Notes: generated by a model from the letters alone, not told the origin. Positions 37,224 to 46,870 are shown, counted from the stretch's first letter. The stretch: DNA of 64,000 bases from Mannheimia cairinae (GCF_028649535.1 NZ_JAQSJE010000003.1:1-64000); one strand, 5' to 3'. A program made the numbers and translations.

Positions 37224-37342
37224 CCCCCTTTGGGGGAAGTGGTTGAGCATAGCGAAACCGAAGGGGGAAAACGGTCTATTTTGCAGAAATCTGTAAATTC
37301 CCCAACCCCTTGCTATGCAAGATATTTCCCCCATAGGGGGAA
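37224..37342. repeat. GC-rich nested inverted-repeat element between ribBA and ribH
   Basis: Two short palindromes, CCCCCTTTGGGGG (37224-37236) and TTCCCCCATAGGGGGAA (37326-37342), flank a segment with further G/C blocks (AAGGGGGAAAA, TTCCCCAACCCCTTG) and near-inverted pieces (GAGCATAGC, GCTATGC). The composition is unlike the AT-rich neighbours. It may be a small dispersed repeat that forms an RNA structure inside the rib operon; its function is unknown. Confidence 0.5.
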
Positions 37343-37392
37343 GAAAAAGATAATAGTTTTATATCACGCAATTTATTTATAAGGAACACAAA

Positions 37393-37854
37393 ATGGCAAC
37401 ATTTCAAGGTAATTACATCGCAACCGGTTTAAAATTCGGTATTGTGGCAACTAACTGGCACAAAATCTTTATCGAACAATTACTTAACGGGGCAACCGAT
37501 AAATTATTACGCCACGGTGTTGAAGAACAGAATATCGATACTGTTTGGGTACCCGGTGCATTGGAAATTTCGATTGCAGCTAAAAAAATGGCACAAAGCG
37601 GTCGTTATGATGCCATTATCTGCTTAGGTGCGGTAATCCGTGGGGCAACAAGCCACTATGATGTTGTGGTAAATGAATCGGCAAAAGGCATCAGTTCTTC
37701 TGCTTTAGAAACCGGTGTGCCGATTATCAACGGCATTTTAACTGTAGAAAACTTAGAACAAGCGATTGAACGCTCAGGCACTAAAGCTGGTAACAAAGGT
37801 GAAGAGTGTGCGATGGTAGCGATTGAAATGGCTAATCTATTAAAAGCATTATAA
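37393..37854 (+). CDS. ribH: 6,7-dimethyl-8-ribityllumazine synthase
   Basis: The 153-residue protein shows the RibH motifs [46 protein letters not shown] and [27 protein letters not shown]. It condenses the pyrimidine intermediate with DHBP to make lumazine and forms hollow icosahedral or pentameric particles. It is the last gene of the riboflavin operon, separated from ribBA by about 180 bp containing a structured repeat. Confidence 0.96.
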   Translation: MATFQGNYIATGLKFGIVATNWHKIFIEQLLNGATDKLLRHGVEEQNIDTVWVPGALEISIAAKKMAQSGRYDAIICLGAVIRGATSHYDVVVNESAKGISSSALETGVPIINGILTVENLEQAIERSGTKAGNKGEECAMVAIEMANLLKAL

Positions 37855-37880
37855 GCCAACTTAAGTAAGTAAAAACGAAG

Positions 37881-37918
37881 AAATCCCCTTAGATATTCAA
37901 TGCTAAGGGGATTTTTTT
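37881..37918. terminator. Terminator between ribH and lnt
   Basis: AAATCCCCTTAG-loop-CTAAGGGGATTTTTTT forms a long stem. It lies between convergent genes and works at least in the plus direction. Confidence 0.88.
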
Positions 37919-39425
37919 ATTTTCGTTTAAAAGCAAGTCCAAGGGCAAAACATAAGAAACTTAACCCATAAATTAGCCAGCTCCCAAATTGTTTAAACGG
38001 CGTATCGCCTTTAGTTGGTTGAACCGTTGCCGTTAATACATCTGCCGTAAATTGAGGCAGTTGGTGTGCTACTTTACCGTTGGCTTCAACAATCGCTGTA
38101 ATTCCTGTGTTTGCCGCACGTAAAAGCGGTTTGCCAAGCTCTAATGCTCTCATTCTTGCCATTTGGAAATGTTGCCAAGGGCCGATAGAAGAACCAAACC
38201 AAGCGTCATTGGTAATGGTTAATAAATAGTCTGAATTTTGAGCTTTTTGATTTTGCTGGACTTGCGTGCCAAAAATTATTTCATAACAGATTGCCATATT
38301 AAGACGGTTATTTCGGCTAAAAATTGGGTTTTGAATAAAACTGCCTTGTGAGAGATTAATCGGCAGAATAAAGACTTCTCGCATCCAATCTAACACCGAG
38401 CCAAAAGGCACATATTCGCCAAATGGGACTAAGTGATGTTTGTTATAACGACTATTAGAGCTGATAGAATAAGCTTTTTCAGTTTCCCCAAGTAATACCG
38501 CACTATTAAATAATTCGCCTTGTAAGCTTTGGTAAAGCGTGCCGATAATTACCTCGCTGTCACTTTGGCGAGCAGCTTGGTCTAAGGCAGAAAGAATAGG
38601 GGTAATATTATTTTCCATATCAGGAATAGCCGATTCTGGCAGAATAATTAACTCACTTTTACCTAATAGTGGCACGACTAATTTTTCATAGGTTTGGACG
38701 CTATGGTTAAAATGTTGTGGATCCCACTTCATTTTTTGTTCAATATTGCCTTGTATAAGACTTACGATAAGCGGTTGTTTTTCTTCATCAATTTGCACAA
38801 ATGAAATAAAGCGAGTTGCAAAACTTATAGAAAAAATAACCGCTAGTATGGCAAGGGAAGGAACAATCTGACCTTCTTGTTTCAGTAAATTCACTAAGTA
38901 ACCGCTAGCCACAATGACTAAAAACGTTAAACCTTCTACTCCAAAGATAGGTGCGATATAGGCAAAAGGACTGTCAATTAAACTATATCCGAATTGTAGC
39001 CACGGAAAGCCAGTAAAGAACACACCACGTAGATACTCCGTTAAGGTAAAAATAGCCGCTAGTGCAAAGGGGGAATTGAGTTTAAATTTAGCTGAAAGTA
39101 AGCTAAATAGCAGATTATAAATTGCAAGGTAGCAAGCCAGTATAAAAACAGCTAAATAGCTCACAACAGTCGGCACACCGCCAAATTGCGTCATACTAAC
39201 AGAAACCCAGCTAACACCTGCACAAAAATAGCCAATAGACCAAGAAAATGTTGCCCATAATGCAGCTTTTCTATGTTTAAGAGTTGCAGCCCAAATTAAA
39301 CCTGCGGCAGAAATAAAGGCGATAAGCCAAATATCAAAAGGAGAATAAGCAAAAGTGCCTATTGCACCAAGTAATAATGCGAATAAACAAGCGGTCAGAA
39401 TTGGTGGATTTTTTACAAAATTCAT
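37917..39425 (-). CDS. lnt: Apolipoprotein N-acyltransferase
   Basis: The 502-residue protein has about six N-terminal membrane helices followed by a periplasmic nitrilase domain with the Glu-Lys-Cys triad regions (LPESAIPD, KHHLVPFGEYVPF, AICYEIIFG) and a last membrane helix. It adds the third acyl chain to lipoproteins, of which this window encodes at least seven. It lies 57 bp after corC on the same strand, the common corC-lnt arrangement. A GGCACGT/ACGTGCC hairpin sits in the gap. Confidence 0.95.
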   Translation of the reverse strand: MNFVKNPPILTACLFALLLGAIGTFAYSPFDIWLIAFISAAGLIWAATLKHRKAALWATFSWSIGYFCAGVSWVSVSMTQFGGVPTVVSYLAVFILACYLAIYNLLFSLLSAKFKLNSPFALAAIFTLTEYLRGVFFTGFPWLQFGYSLIDSPFAYIAPIFGVEGLTFLVIVASGYLVNLLKQEGQIVPSLAILAVIFSISFATRFISFVQIDEEKQPLIVSLIQGNIEQKMKWDPQHFNHSVQTYEKLVVPLLGKSELIILPESAIPDMENNITPILSALDQAARQSDSEVIIGTLYQSLQGELFNSAVLLGETEKAYSISSNSRYNKHHLVPFGEYVPFGSVLDWMREVFILPINLSQGSFIQNPIFSRNNRLNMAICYEIIFGTQVQQNQKAQNSDYLLTITNDAWFGSSIGPWQHFQMARMRALELGKPLLRAANTGITAIVEANGKVAHQLPQFTADVLTATVQPTKGDTPFKQFGSWLIYGLSFLCFALGLAFKRK

Positions 39426-39445
39426 AGATTGTACTAAATAATAAT

Positions 39446-39463
39446 GGCACGTCGAAACGTGCC
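39446..39463 (-). terminator. Hairpin between corC and lnt
   Basis: GGCACGT-CGAA-ACGTGCC is a 7-bp stem in the 57-bp gap. On the minus strand it is followed by ATTATTATTTAG rather than a pure T-run. It may be a weak terminator or an mRNA-stability element. Confidence 0.4.
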
Positions 39464-39482
39464 TTTCATTGAAATTAATAGA

Positions 39483-40382
39483 TTATTCTTCTTCAGGTTG
39501 AGAACGCTGTTCCATTTTTTCCAACTGTTCATCAGAAAGCGTAACCCTCAGTTGAATAAGCTGGCGGCTATTTGCAGAAGTTACTTTGAAATCCAACCCT
39601 TCTAATTCGATTTGTTCATCTCTTTTAGGGAAATAACCGAAAGCCTGCATTACAAGCCCGCCAATAGTATCAACTTCCTCATCGTTAAAGTTGGTAGCAA
39701 AAAACTCATTGAATTTTTTAATATCTGTGAGTGGTAAAATAGCATAAGTATGGCGAGAAAGCTGACGAATAGGTTTTACTTCTTCTTCATCAAATTCATC
39801 TTCAATATCGCCCACAATTTGCTCGAGAATATCTTCAATAGTAACTAAACCAGAAACTGCACCAAATTCATCAACTACAACCGCCATATGAAAACGTTCG
39901 GAACGGAATTCTTTTAGCATTCTATCCACACGTTTACTTTCTGGCACAATAACCGCAGGACGTAAAATTTCTTGTAGATTAAAAGGTTCAGAGTCTGAAC
40001 GCAGATATTTCAGTAAATCTTTAGAGTGCAAAATACCTTCAATCGTATCCTTTTCACCCCGAATAACAGGAAAACGGGAGTGTGCAGATTCAATTATTAA
40101 ATCAATACAAGCTTCTAACGGTTCATTTGCATCAATAAAGACAATTTGAGCACGAGGAATCATAATATCACGAACACGTAGCTCGGAGATCTCCATAACC
40201 CCTTCAATCATTTCTTTTGTGTCGCTGTCAATTAATTCATTTTCAACAGAATCACGAATAACTTCGACTAAGTCTTCACGATTTTTGGGCTCATTTTGGA
40301 AAAGCCCGCTAAATAAAGAGTGTAAAATAGATTTTTTTTCTGATTTTTCTAATGTGTTTGCACTTTGTTGTTCATCACTCAT
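39483..40382 (-). CDS. corC: CorC-like CBS-domain protein (HlyC/CorC family)
   Basis: The 299-residue soluble protein has two CBS domains (about 70-195: [65 protein letters not shown]) and the C-terminal CorC_HlyC domain ([28 protein letters not shown]). It is linked to magnesium and cobalt efflux. It lies upstream of lnt in the same direction, as in many gammaproteobacteria. The ybeY-ybeZ genes that often precede it are absent here. Confidence 0.93.
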   Translation of the reverse strand: MSDEQQSANTLEKSEKKSILHSLFSGLFQNEPKNREDLVEVIRDSVENELIDSDTKEMIEGVMEISELRVRDIMIPRAQIVFIDANEPLEACIDLIIESAHSRFPVIRGEKDTIEGILHSKDLLKYLRSDSEPFNLQEILRPAVIVPESKRVDRMLKEFRSERFHMAVVVDEFGAVSGLVTIEDILEQIVGDIEDEFDEEEVKPIRQLSRHTYAILPLTDIKKFNEFFATNFNDEEVDTIGGLVMQAFGYFPKRDEQIELEGLDFKVTSANSRQLIQLRVTLSDEQLEKMEQRSQPEEE

Positions 40383-40519
40383 AGTTTTTTCCAGTTAAAT
40401 AAATTATGCTTATAATAAGCAAAATAGAGGACAAATCAAATAAAACATTGCTATTTTTACTTAAATTAGCATAGGATAGACAAAATCTTTTTATTTCTTA
40501 ATTAATTTAGGAGTTTTGA

Positions 40520-41128
40520 ATGAAATTAACCAAAATGGCATTAGCAGTTGGCACATTATTTGTAAGTGCAGTAAGTATGGCCGGTACATTAAGTTCATCA
40601 CCAAAGGTTGAAATCTTAGCTTTTGATGGTCAGCGAGTAAAATCAGGCACAACCTCTGTGCAAATCAATGAAAATCAAACACACCAAGTGGTGGTTGAAG
40701 TTGCCGGTACCGTGGAAGGCGATTATTTTACCTCAGAACAGATTATTTTAACCTTCCAAGGTAGTGCTGAAAATGCCAAACTGGAAGCACCAAGATTAAA
40801 CTCAAAATTAGATTTACGTAAATTTAAAGATAATCAAACGGTTACTATTAAAACTGCTTCAGGTAAAGTTATTTCCCATAAACAAGACTTCTTAAAAGGA
40901 GAAGGTTTTTTAGCATCAACTCGTATTGAAGAAAATTTAAGTAAATATAACTTAGCGAAAAATCCAGCGTCTGTACAAAAATTTGCAACAGCACCTCTAG
41001 AAGCAAAAGGGCAAATTATTGTGGATACCAACAAAGTATCACAAGAAGAGTTACAGCTTTTATTCCAAAAAGCAGATAAAGAAACCCAGAAACGCTTCTT
41101 AGATTGGGCGACTAAAAATACAAAATAA
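40520..41128 (+). CDS. UPF0319 (DUF2057) periplasmic protein, YccT-like
   Basis: The 202-residue protein has a signal peptide (MALAVGTLFVSAVSMA^GT). The mature part (VEILAFDGQRVKSGTTSVQINENQTHQVVVEV, LDLRKFKDNQTVTIKTASG, F..KADKETQKRFLDWA at the C-terminus) matches the UPF0319 family, whose E. coli member YccT affects curli. The function in Pasteurellaceae is not established. GGAG lies about 8 nt before the ATG. It is a single gene with its own terminator. Confidence 0.85.
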   Translation: MKLTKMALAVGTLFVSAVSMAGTLSSSPKVEILAFDGQRVKSGTTSVQINENQTHQVVVEVAGTVEGDYFTSEQIILTFQGSAENAKLEAPRLNSKLDLRKFKDNQTVTIKTASGKVISHKQDFLKGEGFLASTRIEENLSKYNLAKNPASVQKFATAPLEAKGQIIVDTNKVSQEELQLLFQKADKETQKRFLDWATKNTK

Positions 41129-41139
41129 TGGAATGTCAG

Positions 41140-41170
41140 TTGAGCTCTATAATCTATAGAGCTCAATTTA
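41140..41170 (+). terminator. Terminator after the UPF0319 gene
   Basis: TTGAGCTCTAT-AATC-TATAGAGCTCAA followed by TTTATTTA is an 11-bp perfect stem. Confidence 0.8.
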
Positions 41171-41279
41171 TTTATAACAAAATAATTACGATTATTGGCT
41201 CTATCTCATCTATTAGAAATCTTATTTTAAAATCCCCTCTAGCTTTTAAATTTACCATTATTTAATGTATAATTTTATT

Positions 41280-41295
41280 ACGCAAACGTTTGCTT
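41280..41295 (+). promoter_or_regulatory. PurR operator of purT
   Basis: ACGCAAACGTTTGCTT matches the PurR consensus (ACGCAAACGTTTNCNT) in 15 or 16 positions. It lies 18 bp before the purT start and overlaps the likely promoter, which fits purine repression. Confidence 0.9.
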
Positions 41296-41313
41296 TTTGT
41301 TAGGAGAGAAAAA

Positions 41314-42495
41314 ATGACAACAATAGGTACACCGTTAAGACCCGCTGCGACTAAGGTTATGATGTTAGGTTCAGGTGAATTAGGGAAAGAGGTGGTAATT
41401 GAATTACAGCGGTTAGGTGTAGAGGTTATTGCAGTAGATCGCTATAAAAATGCACCAGCACAACAAGTTGCTCATCGAGCTTATACAATTTCAATGTTAG
41501 ATGGGCAAGCATTAAGAGAGCTTGTTGAAAAAGAAAAACCTGATTTTATTGTGCCAGAAGTAGAAGCGATTGCAACTGCTACCTTAGTTGAGCTAGAACA
41601 AGAAGGCTATAACATCATTCCAACAGCCAAAGCGACCCAGCTTACAATGAACCGTGAAGGAATTCGCCGTTTAGCTGCTGAAGAATTAGGTTTGAAAACA
41701 TCTCCTTATCGTTTTGTTAATAATTTTGAAGAATTTGAACAAGCTATTCAAGCCATTGGTATTCCTTGTGTAGTAAAACCGATAATGTCTTCTTCTGGAC
41801 ACGGCCAATCCGTTATCAAATCTACAGAAGATATTCAAAAAGCGTGGGATTACTCACAACAAGGCGGACGTGCAGGAGGGGGGAGAGTTATTGTTGAGGG
41901 TTTTATCAAATTTGATTATGAAATTACACAACTTACAGTCCGCCATATTAATGGAACTTCGTTTCTTACACCAATAGGTCATATCCAAGAAGATGGCGAT
42001 TATCGTGAATCTTGGCAACCGCAAGCAATGTCTGACAAAGCATTGCAAAAAGCTCAAGAAGTTGCGGAGAAAATAACAACGGCACTGGGAGGCAGAGGTG
42101 TTTTTGGTGTGGAGTTATTTGTTTGTGGCGATGATATTATTTTTAATGAGGTTTCGCCTCGCCCACACGATACCGGAATGGTAACTATGGCATCGCAAGA
42201 GTTATCGCAATTTGCCCTACACGCTCGAGCTATTTTAGGCCTACCGATTCCTGAGATTTATCGTATTAGTCCAGCCGCATCGAAGGCGATTGTCGTTGAA
42301 GGAAAATCAGAAAATATGTGTTTTAGCGGTTTAGATAAAGTGCTTGAAGAAATAGGCACGAATATCCGTTTATTTGGTAAAGGCGAAGTAAATGGACACC
42401 GCCGTTTAGGTGTGATTTTAGCTAGAGATGACAGCACTGAAAAAGCCTTAGAAAAGGCTCGCCGTGCTTATAATAAATTAGAAATAAGATTGTAA
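41314..42495 (+). CDS. purT: Formate-dependent phosphoribosylglycinamide formyltransferase (PurT)
   Basis: The 393-residue ATP-grasp enzyme begins [27 protein letters not shown] and contains [43 protein letters not shown] and the C-terminal [17 protein letters not shown]. It formylates GAR using formate and ATP, the folate-independent third step of purine synthesis. The start at 41314 is chosen because AGGAGAG lies 7 nt upstream and homology starts there. The PurR operator sits directly upstream. Confidence 0.96.
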   Translation: MTTIGTPLRPAATKVMMLGSGELGKEVVIELQRLGVEVIAVDRYKNAPAQQVAHRAYTISMLDGQALRELVEKEKPDFIVPEVEAIATATLVELEQEGYNIIPTAKATQLTMNREGIRRLAAEELGLKTSPYRFVNNFEEFEQAIQAIGIPCVVKPIMSSSGHGQSVIKSTEDIQKAWDYSQQGGRAGGGRVIVEGFIKFDYEITQLTVRHINGTSFLTPIGHIQEDGDYRESWQPQAMSDKALQKAQEVAEKITTALGGRGVFGVELFVCGDDIIFNEVSPRPHDTGMVTMASQELSQFALHARAILGLPIPEIYRISPAASKAIVVEGKSENMCFSGLDKVLEEIGTNIRLFGKGEVNGHRRLGVILARDDSTEKALEKARRAYNKLEIRL

Positions 42496-42500
42496 TGTTA

Positions 42501-42530
42501 ATAGGGCTGATTTTCTCAGCTCTATTTTTT
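42501..42530 (+). terminator. purT terminator
   Basis: ATAGGGCTGA-TTTTC-TCAGCTCTAT with T6 follows the purT stop by 6 bp; the stem includes one G-U pair. Confidence 0.82.
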
Positions 42531-42643
42531 GCAAATTTTTATTCAAAAATAATCGCTTGTTGCGTGAATAAGGCAAATATTGTTATTATTTGCCTTAATT
42601 TTTAAGGCGAATATTGTATTCTTTAACAACAATAATATAACAC

Positions 42644-43276
42644 TTAGCTTAGGTGTTCCGTATTATTGAAATCAATAAGCTCGATTTGTCCATTCTCGAC
42701 TTTCACTTTTGTAATAGCGGTATTAATCGTAAAGCTATGTTTTTCTTCATTACGAAAATCTTGCCAAGGCATACCTTTAAGTACAGCAGTGAGTAGGGTA
42801 AGGGTCATTCCGTGAGAAACAATCAGTACATTTTCATCATTTTGATGTAATTGAGCAATTTGGTTAAATACATTTGTTACACGTTGATATAATTGTTCAA
42901 ATACTTCGCCTCCGTTGCTTTTTGCTTGATACTCAGCAGGGGTGCGTTTCATTACCCAATACTCATCGTTATCTTGTAAATCTACCGATTTAACACCTTC
43001 CCAAGAGCCAAAATCGAATTCATTTAGCCCCCAGTGATGGAAATGTGGGATATTAGAAAGGCTATTTTCTGCCAGAATATAATTCGCAGTATCTTGTGCA
43101 CGCTTTTGCATACTCGAATAAGCGGCAGTAAAAGGGATATTTTTTAAAGCAATTCCTGCCTTTTGAGCTCCTATTATGCCTTCTTCAACTAATGCTGAGT
43201 CTGCAGAGCCTTGTAATCGACCTTCAGTATTCCAAACTGTTTTTCCGTGCCGAATTAAATAAATTGTAAGTGCCAT
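42644..43276 (-). CDS. Histidine phosphatase superfamily protein (phosphoglycerate-mutase-like)
   Basis: The 210-residue protein has the phosphohistidine motif LIRHGKTVWN (catalytic His9), the second arginine in SSMQKRAQDTA, the Glu in NEFDFGSWEG and the C-terminal VSHGMT catalytic His. The group covers GpmB-like mutases and small-molecule phosphatases such as CobC. Without genetic context the substrate is unknown. AAGGAA lies before the ATG. A hairpin (42570-42597) lies beyond the 3' end. Confidence 0.87.
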   Translation of the reverse strand: MALTIYLIRHGKTVWNTEGRLQGSADSALVEEGIIGAQKAGIALKNIPFTAAYSSMQKRAQDTANYILAENSLSNIPHFHHWGLNEFDFGSWEGVKSVDLQDNDEYWVMKRTPAEYQAKSNGGEVFEQLYQRVTNVFNQIAQLHQNDENVLIVSHGMTLTLLTAVLKGMPWQDFRNEEKHSFTINTAITKVKVENGQIELIDFNNTEHLS

Positions 43277-43325
43277 CGCATTTCCTTGTTAAAATAATCA
43301 AAATTTTAATTGAGATTATAGCAAA

Positions 43326-43961
43326 ATGAATACGGAATTGACGATTTGTTATCAACATCAAGACTTTATTATTATCAATAAGCCTGATGGTGTAAGTGTA
43401 CATAAAGATAATGAAGAAATAGGTTTAACGGAAAGCGTTGCAAAACAGCTTGGGGTTAAGCAGGTTTGGCTTGTGCATCGGTTAGATAAAATTACCTCTG
43501 GCTTATTAATTTTAGCCTTAAATAAAGAGGCTGCAGCTTATTTTTACCACTTATTTGAGCAGCATAAAATTCAGAAAACCTACTGGGCATTAAGTGATAG
43601 AAAACCAAAGAAAAAGCAAGGCAAAATTGTTGGTGATATGCAAAAGGCCCGCAATGGTGCTTGGAAATTGTGTCATAGCAAAGAAAATCCAGCTATCACT
43701 CAATTTACTTCAACAACGATTGAACCCTCGTTACGTCAATTTGTGTTGCAACCTAAAACGGGTAAAACGCATCAATTAAGAGTTGCGATGAAAAGTTTAG
43801 GTAGTCCAATTTTAGGTGATAAATTGTACTCAGGCTCAGAGGCAGATAGAGTTTACTTACACGCATATCAACTTGATTTTGAGTATGATAACGAACAAAT
43901 TAGCGTACAAGCAATGCCAACAAGCGGTGATTTTTGGCAGAAAATTTGCAAAGTGATATAA
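43326..43961 (+). CDS. RluA-family pseudouridine synthase (TIGR01621 type)
   Basis: The 211-residue protein lacks an S4 domain and starts directly with the catalytic domain. The RluA active site VHRLDKITSGLLILA carries the catalytic Asp, followed by KTYWALSDRKP, PKTGKTHQLRVAMKSLGSPILGD. It isomerises uridine in rRNA or tRNA; the target site is not known for this small subgroup. It stands back-to-back with the histidine phosphatase. Confidence 0.9.
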   Translation: MNTELTICYQHQDFIIINKPDGVSVHKDNEEIGLTESVAKQLGVKQVWLVHRLDKITSGLLILALNKEAAAYFYHLFEQHKIQKTYWALSDRKPKKKQGKIVGDMQKARNGAWKLCHSKENPAITQFTSTTIEPSLRQFVLQPKTGKTHQLRVAMKSLGSPILGDKLYSGSEADRVYLHAYQLDFEYDNEQISVQAMPTSGDFWQKICKVI

Positions 43962-43991
43962 TTTTTCTTCTTCATTTAAAGCGGGGTCTTT

Positions 43992-45284
43992 ATGAGCTTA
44001 TTAGAAGCAAGTTTTATTATTTTAGTATTGATAGCTATTAGTGCGGTCATTTCATCTTCTGAAATATCACTAGCTGGCTCTCGAAAATTAAAATTACAAG
44101 CAATGATCAATGAAGGTGATCTACGAGCTGAAAAAGTATTAAGGTTACAAGAGCAACCTGGACGATTTATTACTGTTGTACAAATTGGTCTAAATATGGT
44201 GGCTATTTTAGGTGGTGTAGTTGGAGAAAGTGCAATTAACCCTTATGTTAGTGAATTACTCTCACACTATTATCCTGATGCCCAATGGGTAAACACAGCA
44301 GCTTCTTGGGTTGCATTTTTATTGGTGACTTCCGCTTTTGTGTTATTGGCGGATCTAATGCCTAAAAGTGTAGCAATGACTTACCCCGAGCAAGTTGCAG
44401 TACGAACCGTAGGAGTAATGAGTGTTGCTATTTTCTTATTTAAACCACTGGTTATCTTCTTTGATTTTATTGCGAATAAGCTATTTAAGCTATTTGGTAT
44501 CTCAACAGTTCGACAAGACAATATGACTTCTGAAGATATTTTTGCAGTGGTTGATGCAGGGGCAAAAGCAGGCATTTTAAAAGCACAAGAACATTACTTA
44601 ATTGAAAATGTGTTTGAAATGCAAGAACGTCGTGTAACCTCGACAATGACAACACGTGAGAATATTGTTTTTTTAGATCGGATTGATAATAAAGAACAAG
44701 TTCTAGCTACTTTAGGGGAAGATCCTCATTCTAAGGTTTTGATTTGTGATAGTGGATTAGACAAAATTTTAGGTTATGTCGAAACGCATAATTTACTAAC
44801 ACAATATTTAAAAAAAGAAGAAGTTTCATTGACAGATAGTCGCTTATTACGCAAAACGGTATTTATTCCTGATACGCTCTCACTCTACGAAGTATTAGAA
44901 TTATTTAAATCTGCGGGTGAAGATTTTGCCGTTATTGTTAATGAATATGCCTTAGTTGTTGGCATAATTACCTTAAATGATGTAATGAGTATTGTAATGG
45001 GAGAGCTAGTTTCAACGGAAGAAGAGCAAATTGTCCGTCGTGATGAAGATTCTTGGCTAATTGATGGTGCCACACCGTTGGAAGATGTAATGCGAGCCTT
45101 AGATATAGAAGCTTTTCCAAGTTCGGAAAATTATGAAACTATAGGTGGTTTTATGATGTATATGCTACGTAAAATTCCAAAGAAAACAGATTTTGTTTTA
45201 TATAACAAATATAAGTTTGAAATTATTGATACTGAAAATTTTAAAATTGATCAGTTAATGGTTTCAATTCGTAAAGATATTTAA
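43992..45284 (+). CDS. CNNM/CBS-domain membrane protein (hemolysin-related, YtfL-like)
   Basis: The 430-residue protein has an N-terminal DUF21/CNNM domain with about four membrane helices (ISAVISSSEISLAGSRKLKLQAMINEG, VVQIGLNMVAILGGVVGESA, LLADLMPKSVAMTYPE), two CBS domains (about 205-335) and a C-terminal CorC/HlyC domain (ETIGGFMMYMLRKIPKKTDF). It is related to the soluble CorC in this window but membrane-bound. YtfL has been linked to cadaverine or metal efflux; the role here is inferred. A terminator follows at 45291-45320. Confidence 0.88.
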   Translation: MSLLEASFIILVLIAISAVISSSEISLAGSRKLKLQAMINEGDLRAEKVLRLQEQPGRFITVVQIGLNMVAILGGVVGESAINPYVSELLSHYYPDAQWVNTAASWVAFLLVTSAFVLLADLMPKSVAMTYPEQVAVRTVGVMSVAIFLFKPLVIFFDFIANKLFKLFGISTVRQDNMTSEDIFAVVDAGAKAGILKAQEHYLIENVFEMQERRVTSTMTTRENIVFLDRIDNKEQVLATLGEDPHSKVLICDSGLDKILGYVETHNLLTQYLKKEEVSLTDSRLLRKTVFIPDTLSLYEVLELFKSAGEDFAVIVNEYALVVGIITLNDVMSIVMGELVSTEEEQIVRRDEDSWLIDGATPLEDVMRALDIEAFPSSENYETIGGFMMYMLRKIPKKTDFVLYNKYKFEIIDTENFKIDQLMVSIRKDI

Positions 45285-45290
45285 CTACAA

Positions 45291-45320
45291 GAGGCAGATG
45301 ATAATCTGCCTCATTTTTTA
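45291..45320 (+). terminator. Terminator after the CNNM/CBS gene
   Basis: GAGGCAGAT-GATA-ATCTGCCTC followed by ATTTTTTA. Confidence 0.85.
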
Positions 45321-45330
45321 TATGGGAAGT

Positions 45331-45609
45331 TTAATACCAATGGCGATAGCGTCCCCACCCGTGATGATAGCCAACCCCAATGCTTGGATAGATTACAGGG
45401 CGAATTGGAGTTGCTGTACTTTTTGAACGTTTATCGCTTTGGTTCAGCGGTTCATCATTTTTATCATTTGGATTAACGGTTTGCTTTGTAATAACACGTT
45501 GTTGATAATCTGCTACTGCTTGCATATCCATTGGAACCGTACTTTTTTGAGTAGGTGTTGAACAAGCGGTAATAACTAAAGGTAATGTCATTAAAAGTAA
45601 TTTTTTCAT
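45331..45609 (-). CDS. Small putative lipoprotein
   Basis: The 92-residue protein has a lipoprotein signal (MKKLLLMTLPLVITAC, Cys16), a polar, disordered middle and a Gly/Tyr/His-rich end (GVGYHHGWGRYRHWY). I do not recognise a family beyond short Pasteurellaceae lipoproteins with similar tails. AAGGATATC precedes the ATG. The aromatic-histidine tail may bind metal or the cell wall, but this is only a guess. Confidence 0.7.
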   Translation of the reverse strand: MKKLLLMTLPLVITACSTPTQKSTVPMDMQAVADYQQRVITKQTVNPNDKNDEPLNQSDKRSKSTATPIRPVIYPSIGVGYHHGWGRYRHWY

Positions 45610-45661
45610 TTGATATCCTTAATAATCTGACTAATGGTGTATTGAGTAACACTCGTTAGAC

Positions 45662-46186
45662 TTAAAATTTAGCTTTTTTATCCCCAAAATTATAATTTTT
45701 TGTAGAACCCATTATTTTAGGGAAATCAGAGACTGACTCAATAAATATCTCACCTTGAATAGGATTATCATTTAATGCTAAATACATACTGTAAACCTTT
45801 TCTTCACTCACATTATGTAAATTCGGAAAAAAGTTTTGCATACGATATACCTCAATATGCATTTTAAGCTTAAGGGCAGATTGTTGTAATCCGTGAATTA
45901 CAGTGGTATTAATGCCGACATTGCTTACTATAATGAGAATATCGGCACTTGGATTATTTTTTGCAAAATTAAATGCATTTTTAACCGCTTGTGAAGCGAG
46001 CTTTTTCGCTTGCTGAAAGCGTTCTTCCGTCCATTCATATTTTCCGTCTTGTTCAATAAACAGATCATTTTCAATATGAAAGGTGTGAGCTATTGGGTAT
46101 TGTTGTTGAAATTCGGCTATTTTCTCTTTGGCAAAAGTAGTTTTGCCGGAGCCTGAATGCCCTCTAATGATAATGAGTTTTTGCAT
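45662..46186 (-). CDS. P-loop kinase-like protein (zeta-toxin/polynucleotide-kinase fold)
   Basis: The 174-residue protein opens with Walker A IIIRGHSGSGKTTFAKE (residues 4-20). A later IENDLFIEQDGKYEWTEERFQQA segment resembles the substrate-binding region of AAA_33 nucleoside/polynucleotide kinases, and ILIIVSNVGINTTVI may be the Walker B region. The substrate is unknown. No antitoxin-like partner is adjacent, so a toxin role is not supported. It lies just after the rplT terminator. Confidence 0.7.
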   Translation of the reverse strand: MQKLIIIRGHSGSGKTTFAKEKIAEFQQQYPIAHTFHIENDLFIEQDGKYEWTEERFQQAKKLASQAVKNAFNFAKNNPSADILIIVSNVGINTTVIHGLQQSALKLKMHIEVYRMQNFFPNLHNVSEEKVYSMYLALNDNPIQGEIFIESVSDFPKIMGSTKNYNFGDKKAKF

Positions 46187-46203
46187 ATTTCTTGGTATAA
46201 AAA

Positions 46204-46222
46204 AGGACGCCTAAGGCGTCCT
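46204..46222 (-). terminator. Terminator of the rpmI-rplT unit
   Basis: AGGACGCC-TAA-GGCGTCCT, followed on the minus strand by TTTTTT, lies 19 bp after the rplT stop. Confidence 0.9.
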
Positions 46223-46240
46223 AATCTCTATTCTTTAAAA

Positions 46241-46597
<357 letters not shown>

Positions 46598-46672
46598 TTA
46601 ATCTCCTAAATGTAATAAATTGAACTAAAATTTGACTAAAGTACGTAACTTTATGTCTTGTCTAACTTACGC

Positions 46673-46870
46673 TTATGCGTATGGTAAACAAGCTACTACT
46701 AATACTTGGTCTGCTTTCGCTACCATTGATTTGTGGCGTAAGTGACGTTTACGTTTAGTGGTTTTCTTAGTCAAAATATGACGTAAGTGAGATTGTTTAC
46801 GTTTGAAACCGCCAGAAGCTGTTTTCTTGAAACGCTTAGCAGCACCACGTACTGTTTTAATTTTAGGCAT
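46673..46870 (-). CDS. rpmI: 50S ribosomal protein L35
   Basis: The 65-residue protein starts [26 protein letters not shown] and ends [16 protein letters not shown], diagnostic for L35. GGAG lies before the ATG. A structured leader with a terminator-like stem lies 110-155 bp upstream, between infC and rpmI. Confidence 0.98.

Noticed and set aside
39446-39463. Strong operon-ending terminator between corC and lnt
   Set aside because: The stem is good but no proper T-run follows on the coding strand, so cotranscription of corC and lnt remains likely.
45662-46186. Toxin of a zeta-type toxin-antitoxin system
   Set aside because: Only the P-loop fold is suggestive. No small antitoxin gene is adjacent and the neighbours are ribosomal genes.
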